This document shows, piece after piece, positions 11,532-21,268 of a stretch of 64,000 bases of DNA. The stretch's first letter is position 1, and each line of letters begins with the position of its first letter. The position numbers and the translations under genes are program-made. The notes under the pieces are model-generated. The model was not told the origin of the DNA. It made no database searches and was given only the letters and a program-made list of their open reading frames with translations. Source of the stretch: Thermoleophilaceae bacterium (GTDB lineage Bacteria; Actinomycetota; Thermoleophilia; Solirubrobacterales; Thermoleophilaceae); the NCBI GenBank assembly GCA_030447875.1, contig JAUJOA010000003.1, positions 33,415 to 97,414 on the forward strand, in the 5' to 3' direction.

Positions 11532-11636
11532 ATGGATCGCCGGCTCGCCCAGAAGAACGTCCGCACGGGCCTCATCGCCGCGGCGATCTCGACGGTCGTG
11601 TTCGCGGCCGCGTTCTTCGCCGGCTACGTCTACTAG
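11532..11636 (+). CDS. 34-aa one-helix membrane microprotein
   Basis: MDRRLAQKNVRTGLIAAAISTVVFAAAFFAGYVY*; single hydrophobic helix, 10 nt before a probable oxidase subunit IV gene. Confidence 0.6.
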   Translation: MDRRLAQKNVRTGLIAAAISTVVFAAAFFAGYVY

Positions 11637-11646
11637 GCCTGGCGGC

Positions 11647-11901
11647 GTGGCGACCGAGCTGAGCCGCGGCGATGGCGATGCCCCGGGCGAGGAGCTGGCT
11701 CCTCGGGCTACCGAGGAGCTCCACCTTCCCGGCCCCTCGTACCTGCCGGTGCTCACGGCGTTCGGCATATCGATCGCCATCGTCGGGGTGGTCTTCAGCG
11801 TCGTCGTCGTAGTCCTCGGCGCCATCATCACGGTCGTGTCCGTGGTGCGGTGGGTGCGTGAGACCCGCGAGGACATGGCCGAGCTGCCGCTCGAGCACTA
11901 G
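11647..11901 (+). CDS. Probable cytochrome c oxidase subunit IV-like small membrane protein
   Basis: 84 aa with hydrophobic helices (LPVLTAFGISIAIVGVVFSVVVVVLGAIITVVSVVRWVRETREDM); precedes the cta genes; family call is inference. Confidence 0.55.
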   Translation: MATELSRGDGDAPGEELAPRATEELHLPGPSYLPVLTAFGISIAIVGVVFSVVVVVLGAIITVVSVVRWVRETREDMAELPLEH

Positions 11902-12159
11902 CCGGTTGCCTCGGGCGTTCGGGTCGAACGCCGTGGCGGGCGGGTCCTGGCGGCGTCCGGACCTCGCTCGGCTCGGGCTCCGTTCGCTTCGCTCACTAGA
12001 CGCCCTGGCGAGCGAGTCCTACCGCCGCCACCCGCCCGAGCGGCGCCCTCGTGGACGGTGGTGGCACGGTCCACTGCTTTCGCTTTAAGCGCTTCACTTC
12101 GATACGCCCAGGCGGCTCCATGTGTCCCCCGCGGCGCGGCCGGGTGTAGCGGTGCTGTG

Positions 12160-13506
12160 ATGCGTCCGCCTCCAAGCGTCTCGGAACAGCCGGGCGCCGT
12201 CTCGGTCGCGCCTCCGGCGCCGGGGCGCTCGTGGCGCTTGCTGAGCCCGGCGGTGCTCAGCTGGATCCTGTTCGACTTCGCCACGACGATCTTCTCCTAC
12301 GTCGTGCTCACGCGCTACTTCAACGAGTGGATCGTCATCGAGCGCGGACAGCCCGACGCGGTGATCGGCCTCATGGGGGCGTCGGTGTCGATCCTGCTCG
12401 TGTTCGCGCTCCCGACCCTCGGTGCGCTCTCCGACCGGCTCGGGCGTCACAAGCCGTTCCTCACCGCCTTCACGCTCGCGGCCATCGGTGGGACGGCCGC
12501 ATTGGGCGTGGTCGACAGCGTCCTCGTGGCCCTCATCGTGGCCGGCGTGGCGATCTTCGCGTTCAACAGCGCGGAGGCGCAGTACCACCCGCTGCTCGCG
12601 AGCGTCGCTCCTCCCGATCGGCGAAGCCTCGTATCGGGCATTGGCGTCGGGGTCGGCTATGTCGGAGCCTTCGTAGCGCTCTACCTTCTGGGAGCGATCG
12701 TCGCCGACGGCGACAATCAGGCCGCGTTCCTGCCTACCGCCGCCCTCTACCTCGCGTTCGCTCTGCCATGCATCGTGCTCGTTCGCGACCGGACGGCGCG
12801 CCGGGTCGAGCCCGCTCCGGCCGGCGGCGGCCGTCTGCCGCTGAACGCCGCCTCCCAGGCCCTCGCGAGCGTGCGCGCGGCGTGGGGAAGGCCGCACGGG
12901 CGCCTGCTGCTGGCGCGCTTCCTGTACGTCGACGCGATCGCCACCGTGATCGCCTTCATGACCGTTTACGCGCGCAGGACCGGGGACTTCTCGTCCGGCG
13001 AGCTCGATCTCCTGATTGGCATCTCGATCGGCTTCGCGATCGTCGGGGCGATCGCCGCGGGGTTGCTCGTCGAGCGGCTCGGACCGCGGAACGTGCTGCT
13101 CGTGACGCTGCTGGGGGTTGTCGCCGCACTGCTCGTGGTCGCCGTGTCCGGACTGAGCGCCGTGCTCTGGGTGGTCGGTCCGATCGTCGGGGTGGCGCTC
13201 GGCAGCGTCTCCGCGAGCGACCGCGTGTTCCTGCTTCGGCTCATTCCGCCGAACCGCAGGGGCGAGGACTTCGCCCTCTACGCGCTTGTCGGCAAGCTCT
13301 CGAACGGCTTCGGCCCCCTCGTCCTGTGGGGCGGGACGATCTTCCTCCTCACCAACGTGCTAGCGGCCGCGAGCACGTTCACCGCGAGCCGCGTTGCGAT
13401 CTGCGTCCTCGCAATGGCCGCGCTGGCGGGTGCCTGGCTGGTCCGGCCGCTGCCGAACCCGCGCGCCACCGACCCGGACCCCGTGGCCGGCACGGCAAGG
13501 TCCTAA
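12160..13506 (+). CDS. MFS transporter, UMF1/Atg22-like
   Basis: LSWILFDFATTIFSYVVLTRYFNEWIV...; GALSDRLGRHKPF; about 12 hydrophobic segments. Confidence 0.82.
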   Translation: MRPPPSVSEQPGAVSVAPPAPGRSWRLLSPAVLSWILFDFATTIFSYVVLTRYFNEWIVIERGQPDAVIGLMGASVSILLVFALPTLGALSDRLGRHKPFLTAFTLAAIGGTAALGVVDSVLVALIVAGVAIFAFNSAEAQYHPLLASVAPPDRRSLVSGIGVGVGYVGAFVALYLLGAIVADGDNQAAFLPTAALYLAFALPCIVLVRDRTARRVEPAPAGGGRLPLNAASQALASVRAAWGRPHGRLLLARFLYVDAIATVIAFMTVYARRTGDFSSGELDLLIGISIGFAIVGAIAAGLLVERLGPRNVLLVTLLGVVAALLVVAVSGLSAVLWVVGPIVGVALGSVSASDRVFLLRLIPPNRRGEDFALYALVGKLSNGFGPLVLWGGTIFLLTNVLAAASTFTASRVAICVLAMAALAGAWLVRPLPNPRATDPDPVAGTARS

Positions 13507-13609
13507 CAGGGTCCTCCAGGAGCGAGGCACGCGGTCGGCCGGCTTGAATACACTCGCGGCCGCGTGGATCCTGAACGGCATGCGACCAACTCGTCGGTGA
13601 CCGGGACAG

Positions 13610-14473
13610 ATGCGTAAGCACCCCCTGGCGCAGATGCTCGTGATCGGGACGATCGCCTCGATCCTCGGCGTCATCCTCGCACTCGCGATCGACTGGTTCC
13701 CGCCCCAGGGCTCGGCGTCCGCGCGCGACATCGACACGCTCTACGACGTGTTGATGATCGTCTCCGTGCCGATCTTCGTCCTGGTGATGACGGTCGCGAT
13801 CTACAGCGTCGTGAAGTTCCGCGCGCGCCCGGGCGATCAGAGCGACGGCGCGCCGATCCACGGCAACACGAAGCTCGAGGTCGTCTGGGTCACGATCCCG
13901 TTCTTGATCGTGAGCGCGCTCGCCTTCTACGGCTGGGTCGTCCTGGACGACATCGAGAGACCGCAACCGAACACCATGGTCGTGGACGTGACCGGCCAGC
14001 AGTTCGCCTGGAGCTTCGAGTACCCGCAACCCGGCGGCGCGGAGCCGGTCCAGTCCAACGAACTCGTGCTGCCGGTCAACAGGCCGGTCGACTTCAACAT
14101 CCAGGCGCTCGACGTGATCCACTCCTTCTGGGTCCCGGCCTTCCGGTTGAAGTCGGACGCCGTGCCCGGCATCGAGACGACCTACCGGGTCACTCCCGAC
14201 GTCGAGGGCACCTACGACGTGGTCTGCGCGGAGCTCTGCGGCCTCGGACACGCCACCATGCGCCAGAGCGTGCGCGTGGTTCCCGAGGAGGAGTTCACGA
14301 GCTGGCTGGCGCAGCGCAAGGAGGAGGCGGCCCCGGCGGCCGGGGCCGCGCAAGGAACCGGCCCCGACGAGGGGGCGGCACCTTCCGGAGAAGATCAGCA
14401 GGCGCCGCCGAGCGACCAGCCCGAGGCCGGCACCGAGGGGGCTTCATCGGGGGGCAGCGAACCCGTTGGTTGA
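13610..14473 (+). CDS. ctaC: Cytochrome c oxidase subunit II
   Basis: DVTGQQFAWSFEYP, DVIHSFWVPAFRLKSDAVPG, CuA motif CAELCGLGHATM. Confidence 0.96.
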   Translation: MRKHPLAQMLVIGTIASILGVILALAIDWFPPQGSASARDIDTLYDVLMIVSVPIFVLVMTVAIYSVVKFRARPGDQSDGAPIHGNTKLEVVWVTIPFLIVSALAFYGWVVLDDIERPQPNTMVVDVTGQQFAWSFEYPQPGGAEPVQSNELVLPVNRPVDFNIQALDVIHSFWVPAFRLKSDAVPGIETTYRVTPDVEGTYDVVCAELCGLGHATMRQSVRVVPEEEFTSWLAQRKEEAAPAAGAAQGTGPDEGAAPSGEDQQAPPSDQPEAGTEGASSGGSEPVG

Positions 14474-14590
14474 CGGTTGTCCAGTCGCTACGATGCCAGG
14501 CGGTCGGCCGGATCGGCTTGCCGGATGGAGGCATAGCCGGCTGAAGGCCGCGGCCTGCGCGAAGAGCGACTGCGAAGGAGAGAGACCCCA

Positions 14591-16495
14591 GTGACGATGG
14601 CCGCCAAGCTGAGGGCACCGGGCTGGTACCGAGCCGCGCTGTCCCTGCCCATCGGGGCGCTCGTGGCCTTCGCGATCGTGGCCGGCGCCCGTGCCCTCTA
14701 CGGCTGGACGCCGGTGATCGATGGAGAAGCGATCACCACGGTCGCCCTGATAGCCATGCCCCTCGCCTTCCTCGTGGGGATCGGCTGCTTCGACTACTGG
14801 TTCCGCTGGGCATCGGGCGCCCCGACCGTCCCCGAGGATCACTCGGGCCACGGTGCCACCTCCTGGCGCGACTACTTCCGGGTGAACACCGACCACAAGG
14901 TCATCGGGATCCAGTACATCGTCACGACGTTCGTGTTCTTCATGCTCGCCGGCCTGATGGCGATGCTGATCCGCGCCGAGCTCGCGGCTCCCGGCACTCA
15001 GTTCGTCGATCCGAACACCTACAACGGACTGTTCTCGGTCCACGCGTCGCTGATGATCTTCCTGTTCATCATCCCGGTCTTCGCCGGAATCGCGAACTAC
15101 GTGATCCCGCTCATGATCGGCGCGCCGGACATGGCGTTTCCACGCCTCAACGCGCTGTCGTTCTGGATGCTCCCGATGGCGGGGATCATGATGCTGGCCA
15201 GCTTCTTCGCGCCGGGCGGCGCGTTCGCCACCGGCTGGACCGCCTACGCGCCGCTCTCGACCGACACGCCACTCGGTCAGACCTTCTTCACGATCGCCGT
15301 GCAGTTCGCCGGTGCGTCGTCGATCGCCACCGCGCTCAACTTCCTGGTCACGATCATCACCATGCGGGCGCCCGGGCTCACCTTCTTCCGCATGCCGCTG
15401 CTCGTGTGGGCGAACTTCACCACGTCGTTGCTCGTGGTGATCGCCACCCCCTTCATCGCCGGATCGCAGTTCTTCCTTCTCCTCGACCGTGCGCTCGGCA
15501 CCGAGTTCTTCCAGGTGGCGAACGGCGGCGACGTGATCATGTACCAGCACGTCTTCTGGTTCTACTCACACCCCGCCGTCTACATCATGATGCTGCCCGG
15601 CTTCGGGATCATCAGCGAGGTCATCTCGGCCAACGCCCGCAAACCGATCTTCGGGTACCGCATGATGGCCTTCTCCCTGGTGGCCATCGTGATCCTCGGA
15701 TTCACCGTCTGGGCGCACCACATGTTCGTCTCCGGGATGGCCTCGTGGCTGCGCGTGCCGATGATGATCACGACGATGCTGATCGCCGTGCCCACCGGCA
15801 TCAAGATCTTCTCCTGGCTGGCGACGCTATGGCGCGGGGTGATCCACCTCACCACGCCGATGCTGTTCGCGCTCGGCTTCATCACGATGTTCACCCTGGG
15901 TGGGATCAGCGGGATCATGCTCGCCGTCATCCCGGTGGTGATCCACGTCTCCGACACGTACTTCGTGGTGGCTCACATCCACTACGTCCTCTTCGGCGGA
16001 AGCGTGTTCACGATCTTCGCCGGCATCTACTCTGGTTCCCGAAGATGACCGGCCGGATGTACGACGAGACGCTCGGCAAGGTCCACTTCTGGCTCTCGTT
16101 CATCTTCTTCAACCTCACCTTCGGACCCATGCACCTCGTAGGCGTGGACGGCATGCCGCGCCGGGTGGCGGACTACGCCGACCAGTTCGCGACGCTCAAC
16201 GTGATCATCTCGGTCTCGAGTTTCCTGTTCGGGCTGTCGTTCTTCGTCTTCCTCTACAACATGATCTCGAGCTGGCGCCACGGGCCAAAGGCCGCGGCCA
16301 ACCCCCTGGCGGGCGCACACGCTCGAGTGGCAGGTCACCTCGCCGCCGCCGGTCTTCAACTTCGACGAGATCCCCACGGTCGTCGGCGGGCCGTACGAGT
16401 ACGGCGTGCCGGGCGCGGTACACGGCGTCTTCAAGGACAAGAAGCAGGCGGTGCCGGCGGGCACCGCTCCCGGCGGCCGCGAGCGAGTGAGCTAG
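14591..16495 (+). CDS. ctaD: Cytochrome c oxidase subunit I, interrupted by two compensating frameshifts (about 16030 and about 16305)
   Basis: DYFRVNTDHKVIGIQYI, HPAVYIMMLPGFGIISEVI, HHMFVSG; in-frame ORF ends 16048 but WFPKMTGRMYDETLGKVHFWLSFIFFNLTFGPMHLVG follows in another frame, then the original frame resumes to TAG 16493-16495. Confidence 0.93.
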
Positions 16496-16498
16496 GTA

Positions 16499-17355
16499 AT
16501 GGCCGGGCGCGAGCCGAAGAGGATCCTCGTCGTGGCGAACGAGACCGTAGGCGGCCGGGAGCTGATCGACAGGGTCAAGGCGCGCGCCGAGCAGGTCATG
16601 GAGGAGATGCGGCCTTACTCCGTGCTCGTGATCTGTCCGCAGAACCAGCCGAAGCATGGCTACGTGCTCTACGAGGACTCGATCAGGACGGCCGCCGAGA
16701 ACCGCCTGATGACCACGCTGGCGCAGCTCCAGCAGGCCGGCGTGACCGCCGCCGGTGAGGTCGTGGACCCCGACGCGTACTCGGCGATCATGGATGCCGT
16801 CGACCACTTTCGGCCGGACGAGATCATCATCTCAACGCATCCGGAGACGCGGTCCGGGTGGCTCCGGCGCGATCTGGTCGCGCGCGTCCGCGACGACACC
16901 GGCCTGCCGGTCGAGCACGTCGTGGTCGATCTCGGCAGCGACCGCGGGGACGTCAAGCACACCCTCGTGGTGGCCAACCAGACCGTCGAGGGCGCGCCGC
17001 TTCTGCGCCACCTGAAGCAGAAGGCCGCCGATGAGCCCCACCGCTTTACCGTGATCTGCCCCAGAGCGGGCACGGAGATACCCAGGCGTTCGACCGCCTC
17101 GCGGCCATGCTCGAGGATCTCGAGGAGGAGGGCCTCGAGGCCGTGGGACAGGTCATGCATCCCGACCCGTTCACCGCGATCCAGAACGCGATGCAGTTCT
17201 ACGCCGTGGACGAGATCGTCATCTCCACGTTCCCCGATGAGCGCTCGGGGTGGATGCGCGGCGATCTGGTGGGCCGTGTCCAGCGCACCACCTCCAGGCC
17301 GGTCGAGCATGTGGTCGTCACGCCGGAGCAGGCACGCGAGGGGGCGGCGCGCTGA
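16499..17355 (+). CDS. Universal-stress-like protein with two homologous domains, frameshifted at about 17060
   Basis: Domain 1 ILVVANETVGGRELIDRVKARA...DEIIISTHPETRSGWLRRDLVARVRDDTGLPVEHVVVD; domain 2 TLVVANQTVEGAPLLRHLKQKA...DEIVISTFPDERSGWMRGDLVGRVQRTTSRPVEHVVVT in another frame. Confidence 0.75.
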
Positions 17356-17972
17356 TGGAGTCCGCCGGTGTCGCACTCGGTCACGGCCACGAGCACGAGC
17401 ACCACGGGCCGCCGCCCGCCAACCGCTCGTCGCGAGTGGAGGCGCAGTTCCTCGGGATGCTGCTCTTCATCATCTCGGAGATCATGCTCTTCGGAGCGTT
17501 CTTCACCGCCTACTTCTTCATCCGGGTCGTGAACGGGGTCGACTGGCCGGCCCAGGGCGAGGAGCTGCCCAAGCTCATCGCCGGGGTGAACACGGCGATC
17601 CTCATCTCGTCGAGCTTCACGATGCACTGGGCGCTCGAGGGGGCGAAGAACGAGAACCGGTACGGCTTGCGAGCGGGCCTCCTCACGACTTTCCTGCTCG
17701 GACTCACGTTCCTCACGATCCAGATCAACGAGTACGTGCACCTTGGCTTCGCGCCGCATGACCATGCTCAGGGCTCGGTCTTCTACGGGCTCACGGGTCT
17801 GCACGGGGCGCATGTCTTCGTCGGGTTGACGCTGCTCCTGTTCGCCACGATCCGGGCCTTTCGCGGCCACTTCACGCCGAAGGAGCACCGCGGCGTGGAG
17901 GTGCCGGGGATCTACTGGCATTTCGTCGACGTCATGTGGATCCTGGTCTACTTCTCCCTCTACGTCCTGTAG
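17355..17972 (+). CDS. ctaE: Cytochrome c oxidase subunit III
   Basis: LGMLLFIISEIMLFGAFFTAYFFIRV; GLHGAHVFVGLTLLLFATIRAFRGHF; YWHFVDVMWILVYFSLYVL. Confidence 0.95.
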   Translation: MESAGVALGHGHEHEHHGPPPANRSSRVEAQFLGMLLFIISEIMLFGAFFTAYFFIRVVNGVDWPAQGEELPKLIAGVNTAILISSSFTMHWALEGAKNENRYGLRAGLLTTFLLGLTFLTIQINEYVHLGFAPHDHAQGSVFYGLTGLHGAHVFVGLTLLLFATIRAFRGHFTPKEHRGVEVPGIYWHFVDVMWILVYFSLYVL

Positions 17973-17999
17973 CCGTCGCAGGCGTGGGTTCGGCGGATC

Positions 18000-18110
18000 A
18001 TGCTTAATCCGCTGAGGTCGGAGGCGGAGGCGTTCCGGTTTCTGCTGTACGTCCTGGTCGTCGTCGGGACGATCGTCGTGATCGTGCTCAGCGTTCGCGC
18101 GCTCCTCTGA
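18000..18110 (+). CDS. 36-aa one-helix membrane microprotein downstream of ctaE
   Basis: MLNPLRSEAEAFRFLLYVLVVVGTIVVIVLSVRALL*; single hydrophobic helix. Confidence 0.6.
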   Translation: MLNPLRSEAEAFRFLLYVLVVVGTIVVIVLSVRALL

Positions 18111-18115
18111 GCCCC

Positions 18116-18868
18116 GTGACGGATCTCGAGCTCGCCGAGCGGGCTGCTCGCCTTGCGGGCGAGGTGCTGCTCGAGCGATGGCGCAGCCCGGCGCAGGGCG
18201 TCGAGGCCAAGTCGTCCGCCACCGACCTGGTCTCGGACGCTGACCGAGCGGCCGAGGCGGCGATCCTCGAGCTGCTGGTGGTCGAGCGGCCGAGCGACGG
18301 AGTGCTCGGCGAGGAGGGCTCGGAGGTCGAGGGCCAGGCCTCGAGGCAATGGCTCGTCGACCCGCTGGACGGCACGACCAACTACCTCTACGGGTATCCC
18401 GCGTGGTCGGTCAGCGTGGCGCTCCGCGACGAGCTCGGAGCGGCCGTCGGCGTGGTGCACGACCCCTCGCGCGAGGAGACCTTTGTTGCCGTGCGTGAGC
18501 AGGGCAGCCGGCTGAACGGCGCCCGCCTACGCGTAAGGCAGGACGAGGCGCTTGCCACGGCGCTGGTCGCCACCGGGTTCGGCTACATGCCCGAGGCGCG
18601 GGCAGCCCAGGCCGAGACCGTGGCCCGAGTGCTGCCGAAGGTACGCGATATCCGCCGCGGCGGCTCGGCCGCCCTCGACCTGGCGGGGCTGGCCGCCGGG
18701 CGGCTCGACGGTTACTACGAGCGCGGGCTGCAGCCGTGGGACTGGGCGGCGGGGCGGTTGCTCGTGGTCGAGGCCGGTGGAGCGGTCGAGGAGCTCAGGG
18801 GCGAGCCGCCGGGGCTCGTTGCGGGCGCGCGCGGGCTGGTCGAGCAGCTCGCGGAGCTCGTCGCCTAG
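18116..18868 (+). CDS. Inositol monophosphatase family protein
   Basis: GTG start; LGEEGSEVEGQASRQWLVDPLDGTTNYLYGYPAWSVSVAL metal-binding motif; LQPWDWAAGRLLVVEAGG. Confidence 0.92.
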   Translation: MTDLELAERAARLAGEVLLERWRSPAQGVEAKSSATDLVSDADRAAEAAILELLVVERPSDGVLGEEGSEVEGQASRQWLVDPLDGTTNYLYGYPAWSVSVALRDELGAAVGVVHDPSREETFVAVREQGSRLNGARLRVRQDEALATALVATGFGYMPEARAAQAETVARVLPKVRDIRRGGSAALDLAGLAAGRLDGYYERGLQPWDWAAGRLLVVEAGGAVEELRGEPPGLVAGARGLVEQLAELVA

Positions 18869-18871
18869 ACG

Positions 18872-19579
18872 CTAGCCGCCGCTCGACTCGAGCAGGTACT
18901 CGGTGAGCGCCTGAATCTGCTCGGGCGTGAGCTGGTCCTGGTAGTTGGCGGGCATCACGCCCTCCTGGAAGCCCTCTGCCACGACGGCGTCGGGCTCGAC
19001 GATCGACTCCTCGACGTACTTCTCGGGCGTGGGGCCCCCGTCCTCGGCCACGCTCGCCAGCTCGTCGAGGCTGGGACCGATGGTGCCCGTGGACCCGGCC
19101 GCCGCGAGCGTGTGACAGCTGCCGCAGCCCGCCGCGGTGAAGATCTGCTCGCCGTCGGTGGCCTCGGCGAGACCGGCGGTGGCGAGAGCCCCGGTGTCCT
19201 CGCCCGGCTGTCCGGCGACCTCGGCGACGTAGGCCGCCACGTCGCGTGCATCGTCACCCGTGACGAGATCCTCGGGCATGATGCTCCCCCTCCTCACCTG
19301 TTCGATCTGCTCGTGGACAACGCCCTGGATCGTCTTCTCGCCGAGTCCCTGGCGGCGGGACGGGCCAAACGACTCGTCGAGGTTGGGGCCCTGGTTGCCC
19401 ATGGTGCCCGCCCGACTCAGGGTGTGGCAGCCCCCGCAGGTGCCCTCCCCGATGAAGAGCGCCTTGCCGTTGACGAGGTCGGGCTCGTCGCGACTGCCGC
19501 AACCGATGGCGAGCGCGGCTGCGGCGACGACCGCGAGCGTCGCGGCGAGGGCGCGAGGTCTGTTCAGCCGACCGATCAA
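18872..19579 (-). CDS. Di-haem c-type cytochrome, probable lipoprotein
   Basis: Signal LAATLAVVAAAALAIGC (lipobox) and two CxxCH motifs (GTCGGCHTL, GCGSCHTL); TTG start inferred. Confidence 0.85.
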   Translation of the reverse strand: MIGRLNRPRALAATLAVVAAAALAIGCGSRDEPDLVNGKALFIGEGTCGGCHTLSRAGTMGNQGPNLDESFGPSRRQGLGEKTIQGVVHEQIEQVRRGSIMPEDLVTGDDARDVAAYVAEVAGQPGEDTGALATAGLAEATDGEQIFTAAGCGSCHTLAAAGSTGTIGPSLDELASVAEDGGPTPEKYVEESIVEPDAVVAEGFQEGVMPANYQDQLTPEQIQALTEYLLESSGG

Positions 19580-19590
19580 GCGGAGGAAGA

Positions 19591-21180
19591 TTATCCGCTC
19601 CGCCAACGGCGACGCGGCGACTCGCCGAATCGGCTCGAAGAGTCCGGCGGGAGCGCTTCCGGAAGCGCCGAGAGCCGACCCTCTGCCGCGGCCAGCACCC
19701 CCTCGGCGACCGACTCCCACGAGTACCTGGCGCGCGCCGAGTCGGACAAAGCGGCGGCCGCTCGCGCCCGCCGCGATGGTTCGAGCAGGAGCCACTTGAC
19801 CAGCTTGTCGGCGATCTGGCGCACGGCCTCGGGACCGCGGTCGAACGAGAGCAGCGGCCGGAGGTCGGGCTCAACCGCCGGGGCGAGCGACGCGGTGACC
19901 TCCGCGAGTCCCGAGTGCGCGGCGGAGATCGGGAGGACCCCGCAGCAGGCAGCCTCGGCGGCAACCATTCCGAACGCCTCGGGGAAGGTGCTCGGCACCA
20001 CCTGGGCGTCGCATGCCGGGAGCAGGTCGGCGAGGTCGGCGTGCTCGAGCCGCCCGGTGAAGTGCAGGCGCGCGAATGCGGCGGGCGCCGCCCCGACGTA
20101 GGCGGCGTGCTCCGATCCCGTGAGGGAGTCGAGGAACGACATCAGATACGCGAGCTCTCCGGTCGCTCCGCCCTCGAGCTCACGGCCGCGGGCGGCCACC
20201 TCGCGCGCCGCGTGCAGGTCGCCCTCGCGAAGCGCGGCGACGAGCCGGTCGAGTCCCTCCCGGTAGGTGCCGAAGCCGACGACGCACAGGCGAGCGGCCG
20301 GCACGCGCGCGGCCACGAGCGGCCACGCGGCGAGCAGGAGATCCACGCCCTTCGAGACGATGAGCTTCCCGACGTAGACGATGGTCGGGCCGGAGGAGTC
20401 GAGCGCCCGGAGCGCGGCAGCCGCGCCGACCTCGCCACCCCAGGCGGCGGTTCGCGCGTCGAGCCTTGCGGCGAGCTCGGACAGCCCGCGGGCGGCATCC
20501 GCGCTCGAGCGCCGGCTGAACGCCCGAACGTCGACTCCGGGAGGTCCGAGACGCGTCCTGTCCCTCAGGCTCGGGTCGGCCATCACGCTCCAGAGGCTCT
20601 CCGCGGTGTGTCGGGAGCCGACCAGTACCCCCTCGGCGGCGGCGAGCCCCTCCCGCGCGAATGCCAGGAACCGGTCGGGGTGCGGACGGACCGTGTACTC
20701 GAGGGCGCTCCCGTGGATCTTCACCGCGTATGGCACCTCGCCGCCCACGGCCCGCGCCAGCACGGCGGGGCCCATCACGGCGTGGTTGGCCAGCGCCACG
20801 TCGGGGCTGGCGCGCTCGGCCACCTGGCGGACGGCGGTGACGTTGGCGCCGAGGTAGCGATCCAGCGCCTCGTCGTCCAGCTCGGGAAAGGGCACGGCGT
20901 CGAAGCCCTCGTACTCGTCGGCGACGTAGACCGGAAGCGTTCGGCCGATGGCGGGCAGGTAGGCGCTGCAGCGAACCGGCTCGCGCAGGACCTCAGTCCG
21001 GAGATCCCCGTCCTCGAAGGTGCCGACCGCGTCGACGAACGGCAACTCGGCCGCGCGTCGATCCTGGCAAAGGAGGTGAACCTCGTGACCAAGGTCTCGA
21101 AGCGCGCGGGCGAGGCTCGCCGTGTAGATGTTGCTCCCCGTCCCGCGCAGGAGGTAGCCATGGAAGACGAGCACCCGCAC
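19591..21180 (-). CDS. Glycosyltransferase family 4-like protein
   Basis: MRVLVFHGYLLRGTGSNIYTASLARALRDLGHEVHLLCQD; IVYVGKLIVSKGVDLLLAAWPLV; VVPSTFPEAFGMVAAEAACCGVLPIS. Confidence 0.92.
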   Translation of the reverse strand: MRVLVFHGYLLRGTGSNIYTASLARALRDLGHEVHLLCQDRRAAELPFVDAVGTFEDGDLRTEVLREPVRCSAYLPAIGRTLPVYVADEYEGFDAVPFPELDDEALDRYLGANVTAVRQVAERASPDVALANHAVMGPAVLARAVGGEVPYAVKIHGSALEYTVRPHPDRFLAFAREGLAAAEGVLVGSRHTAESLWSVMADPSLRDRTRLGPPGVDVRAFSRRSSADAARGLSELAARLDARTAAWGGEVGAAAALRALDSSGPTIVYVGKLIVSKGVDLLLAAWPLVAARVPAARLCVVGFGTYREGLDRLVAALREGDLHAAREVAARGRELEGGATGELAYLMSFLDSLTGSEHAAYVGAAPAAFARLHFTGRLEHADLADLLPACDAQVVPSTFPEAFGMVAAEAACCGVLPISAAHSGLAEVTASLAPAVEPDLRPLLSFDRGPEAVRQIADKLVKWLLLEPSRRARAAAALSDSARARYSWESVAEGVLAAAEGRLSALPEALPPDSSSRFGESPRRRWRSG

Positions 21181-21268
21181 CGGCCTCGAGTATCGCGCCG
21201 TGGGCGGCGGTCGGCTTCAGGGTGTGCGGTCGCGAGTCCGCCGGTGCCGGTTGCTATGTTGCCCGGCC

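Noticed and set aside
11902-12159. GC-rich inverted segments before the MFS gene, considered as a mobile-element end
   Set aside because: Only short imperfect complementarity and no transposase, direct repeat or tRNA nearby; a terminator is a simpler reading
14461-14500. Promoter-like TTGACG/TACGAT before ctaD
   Set aside because: Spacing (14 nt) is poor and the position directly after ctaC fits cotranscription
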